DNA of 64,000 nt from Paracoccaceae bacterium. Lineage in GTDB: Bacteria; Pseudomonadota; Alphaproteobacteria; Rhodobacterales; Rhodobacteraceae. Positions within the stretch are counted from its first letter, which is position 1. Every line of letters begins with the position of its first letter. Under the pieces are notes generated by a model. That model saw only the letters and a program-made list of their open reading frames with translations, had not been told where the DNA came from and searched no databases. Shown here piece by piece: positions 55,479-64,000 of the stretch. A program made the translations under genes and the position numbers. The stretch is taken from NCBI GenBank assembly GCA_003567315.1, contig PWZT01000037.1, forward strand, positions 124,001 to 188,000, written 5' to 3'.

Positions 55479-56298
55479 GCGGGGCTGCAGCGGCGAATCC
55501 TTCCCGTACGCAAGCCTCGCAGGCTTTCGCAAGCGCCTTGCGATCGGCGCAATGCGCGACCGCGATGGGAGGGTGGAAGACAAGCGCAACCTCGCCAGAC
55601 GCTTTTTCGGCCAGGACACGCAGCAAATGCGGGGCAAAATCCATGTCTCCCCACCACCCATAAAATCGCGGATCACGCCCCCATGGCGCGTGATAGCGCA
55701 GGCTTACAGGCTGGATATGCAGGAAATCCTGCAATTCCGGGGTGAAGAACGCGGCAAAAAGCGTTGATTTGAAGGGCAGAACACGCAGGCTGTCCGAACT
55801 GGTGCCTTCGGGAAAGAACAAGAGCCTGTGTCCAGCTCGCAGCCGCGCCTCAAAGATGAGCTTCTGGCGCGCGGCGTCGAGCTTGTGGCGCCGGATGAAC
55901 ACGGTTCCCGTGGCCCGCGCGAGCCGGCCGATCACCGGCCAATCGGCGACCTCGGCCTTGGACACGAAGAAAACCCGCGCGGCAGCGTTGAGCACGAAGA
56001 TATCGAGCCAGGAGGCATGATTGGCCACCAGCGCACCGCGCGCCTCCATGACGCGGCCCTCTACACGCAGCCGCAACCCGAGCACGCACAGCACTGCGCG
56101 GCAGACTGCCTGCGTGAGATAGGGGGTGACGGGGCGGCGCAGCCCGAAGACAGGCCGCTCCAACACGCGCAACAGGAGCTTCATGACCAGCCCGCCGAAG
56201 ATCAGGAGCAGCAACAGCGCGCCACGCCAGAGCACGCGCGGCCATGCGCCTCGCGGGAGCGTTACCGACGGGGGCGGCTGCTCCGAGGTCCATGTCAT
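55459..56298 (-). CDS. olsA: Lyso-ornithine lipid O-acyltransferase
   Basis: A 279-residue PlsC-type acyltransferase. The HX4D motif is NHASWLDIFV; FFPEGTSSD is the second family motif. One N-terminal membrane helix (about 25-45). With olsB immediately upstream (4-bp overlap) it would complete ornithine lipid, a phosphorus-free membrane lipid used under phosphate limitation. Confidence 0.9.
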   Translation of the reverse strand: MTWTSEQPPPSVTLPRGAWPRVLWRGALLLLLIFGGLVMKLLLRVLERPVFGLRRPVTPYLTQAVCRAVLCVLGLRLRVEGRVMEARGALVANHASWLDIFVLNAAARVFFVSKAEVADWPVIGRLARATGTVFIRRHKLDAARQKLIFEARLRAGHRLLFFPEGTSSDSLRVLPFKSTLFAAFFTPELQDFLHIQPVSLRYHAPWGRDPRFYGWWGDMDFAPHLLRVLAEKASGEVALVFHPPIAVAHCADRKALAKACEACVREGFAAAAPLSAAGP

Positions 56299-57101
56299 GG
56301 CGATGTCGAGGGCGTACTGGCATGGCGCGCGAAAGCGCGGGCTTGGTCTGACATGCGCGCTGTGTCGAGGATGATACAGACATCGGTCGTCTGGAAGGCA
56401 TGGTCGAGATAGACCCCCTCACCCACCATGCCGCCGAGCCGCAGATAGGCGCGGATGAGTGACGGCATCTGCGTCAGTGCCGCCCGCCGGTCCAGCGCCT
56501 CGGGCGCGATCGGGGTGAAGCTGGCGGGCTGGCGCGCTGTCACACGTAACGCGGGTGGGGCGAGATGGTGGTGGTGCAGCCAACTGAGCGGCTGCACCCA
56601 TCGCATCGGGTCATCACTTGGAAAACTGGCCGCACCGAAGAGTATCTCGATCCTGTTGCGCAACACATACTCCGCGAGCCCCTGCCACAAATGCAACATT
56701 CCAAGCCCCCCTCGATGCGCCGGATCGATACAGGATCTACCCAATTCCAACAATCGACGCCCGGAGCCGCGCAACGGGGCGAGATCGAACTCGTCATCGC
56801 AATAGAAACGGCCCGCACGACCAAGCCGCGTGTCCGGCAGAAGCCGATACACCCCGACGACATGCTCTGCGTGGTCCGGATCGCGCTGCCCGTCGATAAG
56901 CAGAAGATGATCGAATATCGGATCGAATGCATCGCGCTCGAGCCGGTTGACGTGATCGATCATGGGGCCTGTCCCGCCCATTTCCTCGATGAAGACGCGA
57001 TACCGCAGGCGTTGCGCCGCGCGCAGATCCTGCGCATCGCGCGCAAGCCGCACATGAAGGCTGCCCTGTTGTCCGGATACGGGCTCGATGAGCTTTACCA
57101 T
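56295..57101 (-). CDS. olsB: Ornithine N-acyltransferase (acyl-ACP dependent)
   Basis: A 268-residue GNAT-like enzyme that transfers a 3-hydroxyacyl chain to ornithine, first step of ornithine lipid synthesis. RLRYRVFIEEMGG near the N-terminus and LELGRSCIDPAHRGG are the OlsB hallmarks. First gene of the olsB-olsA pair. Confidence 0.92.
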   Translation of the reverse strand: MVKLIEPVSGQQGSLHVRLARDAQDLRAAQRLRYRVFIEEMGGTGPMIDHVNRLERDAFDPIFDHLLLIDGQRDPDHAEHVVGVYRLLPDTRLGRAGRFYCDDEFDLAPLRGSGRRLLELGRSCIDPAHRGGLGMLHLWQGLAEYVLRNRIEILFGAASFPSDDPMRWVQPLSWLHHHHLAPPALRVTARQPASFTPIAPEALDRRAALTQMPSLIRAYLRLGGMVGEGVYLDHAFQTTDVCIILDTARMSDQARAFARHASTPSTSP

Positions 57102-57187
57102 GCCATACCGCTCACAGATGCAGGGATTACCTCTATAAAATTGCAGGATACGCCTTGCATACTACTTAAGGTTGTGAAACCCTGCCT

Positions 57188-57364
57188 TCAATCAGGATTA
57201 ACCAAGATGAGAGAGACCTGTGCCGCATTAACGACCTTTTTACCTGCTTCTGTGAAGTTCACAGTAACGCGCTCATCGATGCGGGACTGGACCTGTCCCA
57301 GACCCCATTGCGGGTAATCAGGATGGCGCACGAACATACCGGGGGAGAGGACATGATGGCTCAT
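57188..57364 (-). CDS. DUF3553 small protein
   Basis: A 58-residue protein made almost wholly of a DUF3553 domain: GMFVRHPDYPQWGLGQVQS, then DERVTVNFTEAGKKVVN, a small barrel like those attached to UvrD or CarD proteins. I take ATG at 57364, with GGGA just upstream; an ATG at 57376 is possible. Its 5' end overlaps that of chpT. Confidence 0.82.
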   Translation of the reverse strand: MSHHVLSPGMFVRHPDYPQWGLGQVQSRIDERVTVNFTEAGKKVVNAAQVSLILVNPD

Positions 57365-58009
57365 AATCCCATGCATACTGCGCAGGCGCGTTCAGAGCAA
57401 ACATCAATCACACCATTCGAAATCAGTGCGATGGTGGCTGCGCGGATTTGCCACGACCTCGTCAGCCCGCTCGGGGCGATCGGGAATGGGGTCGAATTGA
57501 TGCAGGTCTGCCAGTCTGCGCCTGGTGAAGAACTCGATCTGATCGCGCAAAGCACCAGCAGTGCGAGTGCGAAACTCCGGTTCTTTCGCGTGGCCTTTGG
57601 TCCGGTGAGCGCCGATCAACGCATCTCAGACGCCGAAATCCGCTCAATCCTCAAGGATCTGGGTCCGTACCAAAAGCATGAGCTTCTGTGGTCCTGCGAC
57701 GAGAGCCTTACGCGGCGGCAGGTGAAACTGGCTTTTCTGCTGCTCATGTGCCTCGAGACTGCGCTGCCCTGGGGCGGCAAGATCATGGTGAGCGCCTCCA
57801 ATGGCCGCATGACATTTTGCGCGCGTGCTGACCGGCTGAAGCTCGATGACAGTCTCTGGACTGCTGTCAGAAACAAGGCGCCGCTCGCGGAATTGAGCTC
57901 CGCGCGCATACAGTTTGTCCTCGCTGCCGCGGAGCTTCAGGAGCAGAATTGCGAAGTTGTTTTCCATGATCAGGTCAACAGCCTGACACTCGATCTGACA
58001 TTTGGCTGA
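57353..58009 (+). CDS. chpT: Histidine phosphotransferase ChpT
   Basis: A 218-residue cytoplasmic protein that passes phosphate from CckA to CtrA. The phospho-His is at residue 34 in ARICHDLVSPLGAIGNGVEL, a pattern diagnostic of ChpT. The rest resembles a degenerate kinase ATP domain (VKLAFLLLMCLETALPWGG). GGGGGAGAGG precedes the start. A weak CtrA-like box (57228-57242) lies in the neighbouring coding sequence. cckA lies 48 kb away on the same strand. Confidence 0.92.
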   Translation: MMAHNPMHTAQARSEQTSITPFEISAMVAARICHDLVSPLGAIGNGVELMQVCQSAPGEELDLIAQSTSSASAKLRFFRVAFGPVSADQRISDAEIRSILKDLGPYQKHELLWSCDESLTRRQVKLAFLLLMCLETALPWGGKIMVSASNGRMTFCARADRLKLDDSLWTAVRNKAPLAELSSARIQFVLAAAELQEQNCEVVFHDQVNSLTLDLTFG

Positions 58010-58168
58010 GCGGTGGCGCCCGCAGGGCTGCGGATCATGTCAGGCGCAGTCAGATACGGCATATCCAGTGGCTATCGCACATGTCAAATATGCAGGGATG
58101 ACACGCGCTTCGGATATGATAGGCTCTTGTGGCATGCAGTAATCGGGCGCGGCCCGGAAGGAGATGTC

Positions 58169-58441
58169 ATGACAAAACTGATCCCAGCAACCATTCTTGC
58201 AGCGGTGTTCGCGTTGGCAGGGTGCCAGATGACGCAGCAAGAGCGCAGCGTCGTCGGCGGTGTGGCCGGTGCGGCCGGGGGGCTGGCAGTTGCCAATCTG
58301 TTCGGCGCCAATACGAATTGGAGAATAATCGGCACTGTCGCAGGTGCGGCCGCCGGGACGCTTCTGGCGCAGAACACCCAGACTGGCCGCTGCGCCTATG
58401 CCCGCGGCGATGGCACATATTACGAGGCTGCCTGCCCGTGA
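58169..58441 (+). CDS. Small outer-membrane lipoprotein with glycine zipper
   Basis: A 90-residue protein with a lipobox (LAGC after a short signal peptide) and a glycine-zipper 2TM-like helix, VVGGVAGAAGGLAVANLFGA, then GTVAGAAAGTLLAQ. Such lipoproteins sit in the outer membrane. AAGGAGA precedes the chosen ATG. It is closed by a strong terminator. Confidence 0.83.
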   Translation: MTKLIPATILAAVFALAGCQMTQQERSVVGGVAGAAGGLAVANLFGANTNWRIIGTVAGAAAGTLLAQNTQTGRCAYARGDGTYYEAACP

Positions 58442-58457
58442 TAGGCCCTGAGAAATG

Positions 58458-58489
58458 AAAAAAGCCCCGGCCAATGCCGGGGCTTTTTT
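58458..58489. terminator. Bidirectional terminator after the lipoprotein gene
   Basis: AAAAAAGCCCCGGC (58458-58471) pairs perfectly with GCCGGGGCTTTTTT (58476-58489) around CAAT. It serves the lipoprotein gene from the left and the amidohydrolase gene from the right. Confidence 0.9.
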
Positions 58490-58585
58490 CTTTGAGGACG
58501 GTAGCGGCCCGCAACTCTCTGCCAGACCAACGAAACACGCAGGACCTGCGTGCGCGGTCGGCAGGCCCCTCGTGAGCGAAGCCTG

Positions 58586-59749
58586 TCAGGCGGCAGGCAT
58601 GCGTTGCTCTGCCAGTTCGACCCAGAAGCTGCACCCGGCCGGGATCACGGAGTCATTGAAATCATAGGCCGGGTGGTGCACATCGGCGGTGTCTCCATTG
58701 CCCACAAGAATATAGGCGCCCGGACGCTCCTGCAGCATATAGGCAAAATCCTCGCCGCCCATGACGAGCGGCGCCGTGGCGCATTGGCCTGAAACAGCGC
58801 GGGCTGCCGCCACGGCGTGTTCGGTCTCTGTCTCGGTGTTCACCATCACCGGATAGCCGCGACGATAATCGACCCGGGCCTGCGCGCCGAAGGCCGCCGC
58901 CGTGTGCTCGGCCAGCGCCTTGATCCGCGTCTCTGCCAATTCCCGCATCTCGGGGCTGAGCGTGCGGACGGTCCCGCGCAACGTCACATGCTGCGGGATC
59001 ACGTTGAACGCCTGCGATTCGGTCACGAAGGAGGTGACCGAGACCACGATTTCCTGCGTCGGATCGGCATTGCGGCTGACGATCGTCTGCATGGCGACGA
59101 CCAGCTGCGCTGCGACAACTGTCGTGTCGATGCATTGATGCGGCTTTGCCGCGTGACCGCCCTTGCCCTCGACTGCAATCTCGAACTGGTCGGTCGCCGC
59201 GAAAAACGCGCCCGGGCGAATCGCGAATTCCCCCGGCGGGGTGCCGGGCCAGTTATGCATCCCGTAGACTTCCTGAATGCCGAAACGCTCCATCATCCCG
59301 TCGCGGCACATCTCGTCGCCGCCACCGCCGCCTTCTTCGGCTGGCTGGAAGATCACGACGACAGTGCCATCGAAATTCCGCGTCTCGGCCAGATAGCGCG
59401 CGGCGCCCAGCAGCATCGCGGTATGCCCGTCATGGCCACAGGCATGCATCTTTCCCGCCTCTTTCGAGGCATGCGCCGCACCGGTCGCCTCATGGATCGG
59501 CAGCGCATCCATATCGGCACGCAGCCCGACCACGCGCCCCGAGCCTGTGCTCTTGCCCCGGATCACACCGACAACGCCCGTGCGCCCGATCCCCTCGACC
59601 ACCTCGTCGCAGCCGAATTCGCGCAGTTTATCGGCTACGATTCCGGCAGTACGATGGCAATAGAAGAGAAGCTCGGGATGGGCGTGGAAATCACGGCGCC
59701 ATTCTGTGATCTCGGGCAGCATTTCGGAAAATCGGTTGCGGATCGGCAT
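58586..59749 (-). CDS. M20-family amidohydrolase (hippurate hydrolase-like)
   Basis: A 387-residue dinuclear metal hydrolase that cleaves N-acyl amino acids. RRDFHAHPEL, the metal-binding MHACGHDGHTAML and FQPAEEGGGGG are the family motifs; the dimerisation domain follows (about 185-300). The Met of MPIRNRFSEM is taken as the start, eight codons inside the longest frame. Substrate not determinable. Confidence 0.9.
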   Translation of the reverse strand: MPIRNRFSEMLPEITEWRRDFHAHPELLFYCHRTAGIVADKLREFGCDEVVEGIGRTGVVGVIRGKSTGSGRVVGLRADMDALPIHEATGAAHASKEAGKMHACGHDGHTAMLLGAARYLAETRNFDGTVVVIFQPAEEGGGGGDEMCRDGMMERFGIQEVYGMHNWPGTPPGEFAIRPGAFFAATDQFEIAVEGKGGHAAKPHQCIDTTVVAAQLVVAMQTIVSRNADPTQEIVVSVTSFVTESQAFNVIPQHVTLRGTVRTLSPEMRELAETRIKALAEHTAAAFGAQARVDYRRGYPVMVNTETETEHAVAAARAVSGQCATAPLVMGGEDFAYMLQERPGAYILVGNGDTADVHHPAYDFNDSVIPAGCSFWVELAEQRMPAA

Positions 59750-59851
59750 TTTCGGGTCCCTGTTATCAAACATCCGGTCATGGGAGTTCCACGCAACATG
59801 CCACAGTCCAAGAGGCTCTGCCAGAATGCGGTGTGAAAAAACTTCACATGT

Positions 59852-60733
59852 TCATGCTCCACCGCGAAACTCATCTGCGCGGTACCCCTGAAGATAGAGC
59901 AGCGCGCTCAGATCGCCATGGTTGATGCGCAGATCGCATTGCGCGGCCACGGAAGGCTTGGCATGAAGCGCCACACCCGCCCCTGCGCGCCCCAACATGC
60001 CCAGATCATTGGCGCCATCCCCCACGGCGATGACCTCCAGCGCGGTGATGCCCAGCCGAGCGGAGATCTCCTCCAGCGCCTGCACCTTGGCGGCGCGCCC
60101 AAGGATCGGCTCGGCAACAGTGCCGCAGAGTTGGTCATTCGCGATATGCAGTGTGTTGGCGCGATGTTCATCGAATCCAAGGCTTTTGGCGACATGGGCG
60201 GTGAAGGCAGTGAAGCCGCCCGAGACCAGCACCGCATACCCGCCATGCGCCTTCATCGTCGCAATGAGCTCGTGCCCGCCCGGGGTGAAGCTGATCCGCT
60301 CGTCCAGCACCTTCCTGATCACGCTCGCGTTCAAGCCCTTTAGCAGTGCCACGCGCTCGCGCAGAGCCTCCTCGAACTCCAGCTCGCCATTCATCGCGCG
60401 CGCGGTGATATCGGCGACATAGGCCCCGACCCCGGCTTCATCGGCGAGCTCGTCGATGCATTCCTGCCCGATCATGGTGCTGTCCATATCGGCCAGCAGC
60501 ATCCGCTTGCGCCGCCCCTCGGCCGGCTGGATCGCGAGGTCGATGCCCTGCCCTTGCAGATCTTCCCAGACCTGCCAGTGATTATCGGGCATCTGCGCGA
60601 GCGGAAATTCGGCTGCGATGCCGGGGTTGAGCCAATCTGCATCGCCCCCGCCCCAGGCATTGCGCAGTGCCTCGATGATCGGGCGCTCGAGCATGGGCGT
60701 GGCGGGGTTGGTGAGCAGCGTGACGATGAACAT
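59852..60733 (-). CDS. serB: Phosphoserine phosphatase
   Basis: A 293-residue HAD phosphatase, last step of serine synthesis. The catalytic Asp pair is in [27 protein letters not shown] is motif II and GDGANDLGM motif III. An N-terminal ACT-like region (about 1-75) precedes the HAD domain. Start [10 protein letters not shown]; the long upstream frame would read through the serC leader. It diverges from serC. Confidence 0.95.
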   Translation of the reverse strand: MFIVTLLTNPATPMLERPIIEALRNAWGGGDADWLNPGIAAEFPLAQMPDNHWQVWEDLQGQGIDLAIQPAEGRRKRMLLADMDSTMIGQECIDELADEAGVGAYVADITARAMNGELEFEEALRERVALLKGLNASVIRKVLDERISFTPGGHELIATMKAHGGYAVLVSGGFTAFTAHVAKSLGFDEHRANTLHIANDQLCGTVAEPILGRAAKVQALEEISARLGITALEVIAVGDGANDLGMLGRAGAGVALHAKPSVAAQCDLRINHGDLSALLYLQGYRADEFRGGA

Positions 60734-60819
60734 GGACAAGTTTCCGATGATGGACAGGCGGGGATGCAGATTGTGGGCATGCGGGGACTTAGTGGAATTT
60801 TCTGTCTTGTGCCAGCCTC

Positions 60820-60886
60820 GATCCCGCTCTATCTCCAGCGGCGGGACACCCTTCCCCAACGAAGGGCATATATCTGGAAGGATACC
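60820..60886 (+). promoter_or_regulatory. serC-leader-like structured 5' UTR
   Basis: Two stems precede serC: TCCCGC/GCGGGA (60822-60827 with 60841-60846) and CCCTTC/GAAGGG (60849-60854 with 60861-60866). TCCAG in the first loop can instead pair with CTGGA (60874-60878) at the ribosome site. Rfam describes a serC leader upstream of alphaproteobacterial serC; the family match is by recollection and needs a covariance search. Confidence 0.55.
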
Positions 60887-62044
60887 ATGACTGCACCTGC
60901 ACAACCGGCCAAGCGCCCGGACAATCCGCGCTTTTCATCTGGCCCCTGCGCCAAAATCCCGACATTCGAGCTTGCGAAACTCGCTGATGCGCCGCTGGGG
61001 CGGTCGCATCGCGCCGCTGTCGGCAAGGCCAAGCTGAAAGCGGCCATTGACGGCACGCGCGAAATCCTCGGCGTGCCCGACGATTACCGCATAGGGATCG
61101 TGCCTGCCTCGGACACGGGCGCAGTGGAAATGGCGATGTGGTCGCTACTGGGCGCGCGTAAGACGACGATGGTCGCTTGGGAGAGTTTCGGCGCGGGCTG
61201 GGTGACGGATGCGGTCAAGCAGTTGAAGCTCGATGCGGATGTGCGCACGGCCGATTACGGTCAGATCGTCGATATGGCGGCGATTGATTACGATACTGAT
61301 GTGGTTTTCACATGGAACGGCACCACCTCGGGCGTGCGGATGCCGCATGGTGACATGATCCCATCGGATCGCGCGGGGCTCACGATCTGTGATGCGACCT
61401 CGGCGGCTTTTGCAATGGGTCTGCCCTGGGACAAGCTCGATGTCGTGACCTTCTCCTGGCAGAAGGTTATGGGCGGTGAGGCTGCGCATGGAATGCTGAT
61501 CCTGAGCCCGCGCGCCGTGGAACGGCTGGAGAGTTACACCCCGCCCTGGCCGCTGCCCAAGATTTTCCGCATGACGAAGGGCGGCAAGCTGAATGAAGGC
61601 ATCTTCAAGGGCGAGACGATCAACACGCCCTCGATGCTGGCAGTGGAGGATTACCTTGTCGCGCTCGACTGGGCGCGCGAGATCGGCGGCCTGCCTGCGC
61701 TGATTGCGCGCTGCGATGCGAATGCGGCTGTAATCGCGCGTTTCTGCGAGACGCATGACTGGATCGCCAATCTGGCCGAAGACCCGGCGACCGCCTCCAC
61801 AACGAGTGTCTGCCTGAAATTCACCGATCCTGCGATTGCCGATGGCGCGGCCTTCGCCAAGGCCGTCGCGAAACGGCTGGAAGCCGAGGGCGTGGCTTAT
61901 GACATCGGCGCGTATCGCGATGCGCCTGCGGGGCTGCGGATCTGGTGCGGCGCGACAGTCGAGACCGCCGATATCGAGGCGCTGATGGGCTGGCTCGACT
62001 GGGCCTATCATGCCGAGCGCGCGGCCCTTGCTGATGCGGCCTGA
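60887..62044 (+). CDS. serC: Phosphoserine aminotransferase
   Basis: A 385-residue PLP enzyme making phosphoserine from phosphohydroxypyruvate. [17 protein letters not shown] is the alphaproteobacterial N-terminal form. The PLP Lys is in [22 protein letters not shown] lies upstream. It precedes serA by 68 bp; the two probably form an operon. Confidence 0.96.
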   Translation: MTAPAQPAKRPDNPRFSSGPCAKIPTFELAKLADAPLGRSHRAAVGKAKLKAAIDGTREILGVPDDYRIGIVPASDTGAVEMAMWSLLGARKTTMVAWESFGAGWVTDAVKQLKLDADVRTADYGQIVDMAAIDYDTDVVFTWNGTTSGVRMPHGDMIPSDRAGLTICDATSAAFAMGLPWDKLDVVTFSWQKVMGGEAAHGMLILSPRAVERLESYTPPWPLPKIFRMTKGGKLNEGIFKGETINTPSMLAVEDYLVALDWAREIGGLPALIARCDANAAVIARFCETHDWIANLAEDPATASTTSVCLKFTDPAIADGAAFAKAVAKRLEAEGVAYDIGAYRDAPAGLRIWCGATVETADIEALMGWLDWAYHAERAALADAA

Positions 62045-62112
62045 ACATTGACCGGCGGGCCCTCGCCCGCCGTCCCTCACAGATTATCCCTCAAAGACAG
62101 GAGCCACATTTC

Positions 62113-63708
62113 ATGGCACCCAAGGTACTTGTATCTGACAAACTCTCTGAAACCGCCGTTCAGATCTTTCGTGATCGCGGCATTGATGTGACCTTCGACC
62201 CCGCCATCGGCAAGGACAAGGAAAAGCTCCTGTCGGTGATCGGCGAATATGACGGGCTCGCGATCCGCTCCGCCACCAAGGTTACCGAAAAGGTGCTTGA
62301 AGCCGCAACCAACCTCAAGGTCGTGGGCCGCGCCGGGATCGGGGTGGATAATGTCGATATTCCGGCGGCCTCGAAAAAAGGTGTGATCGTGATGAACACG
62401 CCTTTCGGCAATTCCGTGACCACGGCAGAACATGCGATTTCGCTGATGATGGCCGTGGCGCGCCAGATCCCCGAAGCCGATGCCTCGACCCAGGCGGGCA
62501 AATGGGAGAAATCGCGCTTCATGGGGGTGGAGTTGACCGGCAAGACGCTGGGCGTGATCGGTGCGGGCAATATCGGCGGGATCGTCTGTGACCGCGCGCT
62601 CGGGCTGCGCATGAAGGTGGTCGCGTATGACCCCTTCCTGTCGGAAGAGCGCGCGACCAAGCTGGGCGTGACCAAGGTCGAGTTGGATGAATTGCTGGCG
62701 CGCGCCGATTTCATCACGCTGCATGTGCCGCTGACCGACAAGACGCGGAAAATCCTCTCGGCCGAAAACATCGCCAAGACGAAGAAAGGCGTGCGGATCA
62801 TCAACTGCGCGCGTGGTGGGCTGGTTGATGAGGCCGCCCTCGCCGAGGCGCTGAAATCGGGGCATGTCGCGGGGGCGGGCTTCGATGTGTTCGAGGTCGA
62901 GCCTGCCACCGAAAGCCCGCTTTTCGGCCTGCCCAATGTCGTCTGCACCCCGCATCTGGGCGCCTCGACCACCGAGGCGCAGGAGAATGTGGCGCTGCAA
63001 GTGGCCGAGCAGATGTCCGATTACCTGCTGACAGGGGCCGTGCAGAACGCGCTCAACATGCCCTCGGTCACGGCGGAAGAGGCGCGCGTGATGGGGCCGT
63101 GGCTGAAACTGGCCGCGCATCTGGGCGCTTTCGCTGGCCAGATGACCGATGAGCCGATCAAGGCCATCAATATCCTTTATGATGGCTCAGTGGCGGAGAT
63201 GAACCTCGATGCGCTGGGATGCAGCGTGATCGCGGGCGTGATGAAAGCCAGTAACCCGGATGTGAACATGGTCTCCGCCCCGATCGTGGCCAAGGAGCGC
63301 GGGATACAGATGTCGCGCACGACACAAGGAAAATCGGGGGTGTTCGATGCCTATATCAAGCTCACGGTCGTGACCGCGACGCGCGAGCGGTCGATTGCGG
63401 GCACGGTCTTCTCTGACGGCAAGCCGCGCTTCATCCAGATCAAGGGGATCACGCTCGACGCGGAAGTGGGCGCGCATATGCTTTACACCACGAATGAAGA
63501 TGTGCCCGGCATCATCGGCACGCTGGGGCACACGATGGGCGAGAACGGGGTGAATATCGCGAACTTCACGCTGGGCCGATCCGAGGCCGGGAAGGATGCG
63601 ATTGCGCTTCTGTATCTTGATGCGCAACCGCCCGAGCCCGTTCTGGAAAAGCTGCGCGCGACCGGGATGTTCCGGCAGGTGCGTCCGCTTGTCTTTGATG
63701 TCGCGTGA
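62113..63708 (+). CDS. serA: D-3-phosphoglycerate dehydrogenase
   Basis: A 531-residue NAD enzyme, first step of serine synthesis. The Rossmann motif is GVIGAGNIGGIVCDRALG, and the catalytic Arg/Glu/His occur in INCARGGLVDEAAL and TPHLGAST. An intervening domain and a C-terminal ACT domain (about 460-531) make this the long feedback-regulated type. Confidence 0.97.
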   Translation: MAPKVLVSDKLSETAVQIFRDRGIDVTFDPAIGKDKEKLLSVIGEYDGLAIRSATKVTEKVLEAATNLKVVGRAGIGVDNVDIPAASKKGVIVMNTPFGNSVTTAEHAISLMMAVARQIPEADASTQAGKWEKSRFMGVELTGKTLGVIGAGNIGGIVCDRALGLRMKVVAYDPFLSEERATKLGVTKVELDELLARADFITLHVPLTDKTRKILSAENIAKTKKGVRIINCARGGLVDEAALAEALKSGHVAGAGFDVFEVEPATESPLFGLPNVVCTPHLGASTTEAQENVALQVAEQMSDYLLTGAVQNALNMPSVTAEEARVMGPWLKLAAHLGAFAGQMTDEPIKAINILYDGSVAEMNLDALGCSVIAGVMKASNPDVNMVSAPIVAKERGIQMSRTTQGKSGVFDAYIKLTVVTATRERSIAGTVFSDGKPRFIQIKGITLDAEVGAHMLYTTNEDVPGIIGTLGHTMGENGVNIANFTLGRSEAGKDAIALLYLDAQPPEPVLEKLRATGMFRQVRPLVFDVA

Positions 63709-63716
63709 GTCCATGC

Positions 63717-63747
63717 GAAGATGGCCCCGGTCTTCGGGACCATCTTC
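63717..63747 (+). terminator. Hairpin after serA
   Basis: GAAGATGGCCCC (63717-63728) pairs with GGGACCATCTTC (63736-63747) with one mismatch around a 7-nt loop, without a T-run. It may be a terminator or 3'-end stabiliser, 20 bp before the next gene. Confidence 0.5.
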
Positions 63748-63766
63748 ACCATGACGGGAAGCGATA

Positions 63767-64000
63767 ATGCGCAGCTATGCCATCGGCGATATTCACGGGC
63801 AGCTTTCCCTGCTCAGCGACGCGCATCGCCGGATCGAGGCGGATCGCAGGGCGTGCCGCGACCCCGATGCGCCTGTGATCCATCTCGGCGATCTGGTGGA
63901 TCGCGGGCCTGACAGCGCGGGCGTGATCCGCTTTCTGCGCGAAGGGATCGCCGCTGGCGCGCCATGGGTGGTGGTCAAGGGCAATCACGACCGGCTGTTC
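63767..64000 (+). CDS. Metallophosphoesterase (serine/threonine phosphatase type), cut by window edge
   Basis: The first 78 residues are present. GDIHG (residues 7-11), GDLVDRGPDS and GNHDR are the three dinuclear-metal motifs of calcineurin-like phosphatases. It is close to bacterial PrpA-like or Ap4A-hydrolase-like enzymes. The rest is beyond the window. Confidence 0.88.
   Translation, partial: MRSYAIGDIHGQLSLLSDAHRRIEADRRACRDPDAPVIHLGDLVDRGPDSAGVIRFLREGIAAGAPWVVVKGNHDRLF

Overview
The window is about 64 kb of high-GC, densely packed alphaproteobacterial chromosome. It fits the family Rhodobacteraceae. The evidence is the combination of CckA, ChpT and CarD, a dcw cluster led by mraZ with an UpsM-like leader RNA, a DUF1127 gene followed by tandem CCUCCUCCC-loop small RNAs (the CcsR or cuckoo RNA family), olsB-olsA ornithine-lipid genes, and a Roseobacter-type flagellar gene group. 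I did not identify a genus. No tRNA, rRNA, IS element, prophage or CRISPR array was seen.

Layout. 1-9.3 kb: tail of a GntR regulator, then a glycine-betaine module (betI-betB-betA leftward, choX-choW-choV rightward) around a shared BetI-type operator, a hotdog thioesterase and an RsmB-like methyltransferase. 9.5-15.3 kb: the cell-cycle kinase CckA, behind a perfect CtrA-type box, a drug/metabolite exporter, YebC, CarD, ferredoxin FdxA and an S4 protein. 15.3-22.7 kb: a SUV3-like helicase, a TPR protein, an SCP2-like protein, a lysophospholipase-like hydrolase, an ArsC/Spx-like protein, a cold-shock protein, a small membrane protein and RhlE helicase. 22.7-31.2 kb, leftward: mraZ-rsmH-ftsL-ftsI-murE-murF-mraY. 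Its 0.7-kb leader carries an UpsM-like terminator hairpin, paired DnaA-box-like sites and seven GANTC sites. 31.2-36.6 kb: Mrp/ApbC, a HIT protein, the DUF1127 gene with three two-hairpin small RNAs, UvrD and a short BLUF photosensor. 36.7-41.4 kb: L-lactate dehydrogenase and pyruvate carboxylase. 41.5-49.6 kb: flagellar genes fliP-N-H-F leftward and fliL, a DUF6468 gene, a motE-like gene, motA and a large unknown exported protein rightward, with a CtrA-like box between the divergent halves. 49.9-57.4 kb: an orphan sensor kinase, M32 carboxypeptidase, heme A synthase, TrmJ, a ThiE-like protein, OlsA, OlsB and a DUF3553 protein. 57.3-64 kb: ChpT, a glycine-zipper lipoprotein, an M20 amidohydrolase, and serine synthesis (serB leftward, serC-serA rightward, with a serC-leader-like structure), ending in a truncated metallophosphoesterase.

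Themes. Both upstream proteins of the CckA-ChpT-CtrA phosphorelay are encoded here, and CtrA-type boxes sit in front of cckA and between fliF and fliL, which links the relay to its own input and to motility. The strongest RNA biology is the DUF1127-small-RNA unit and the UpsM-like dcw leader. Both resemble systems described in Rhodobacter sphaeroides but differ in copy number and flanking sequence. The least explained protein is the 779-residue exported product next to motA.
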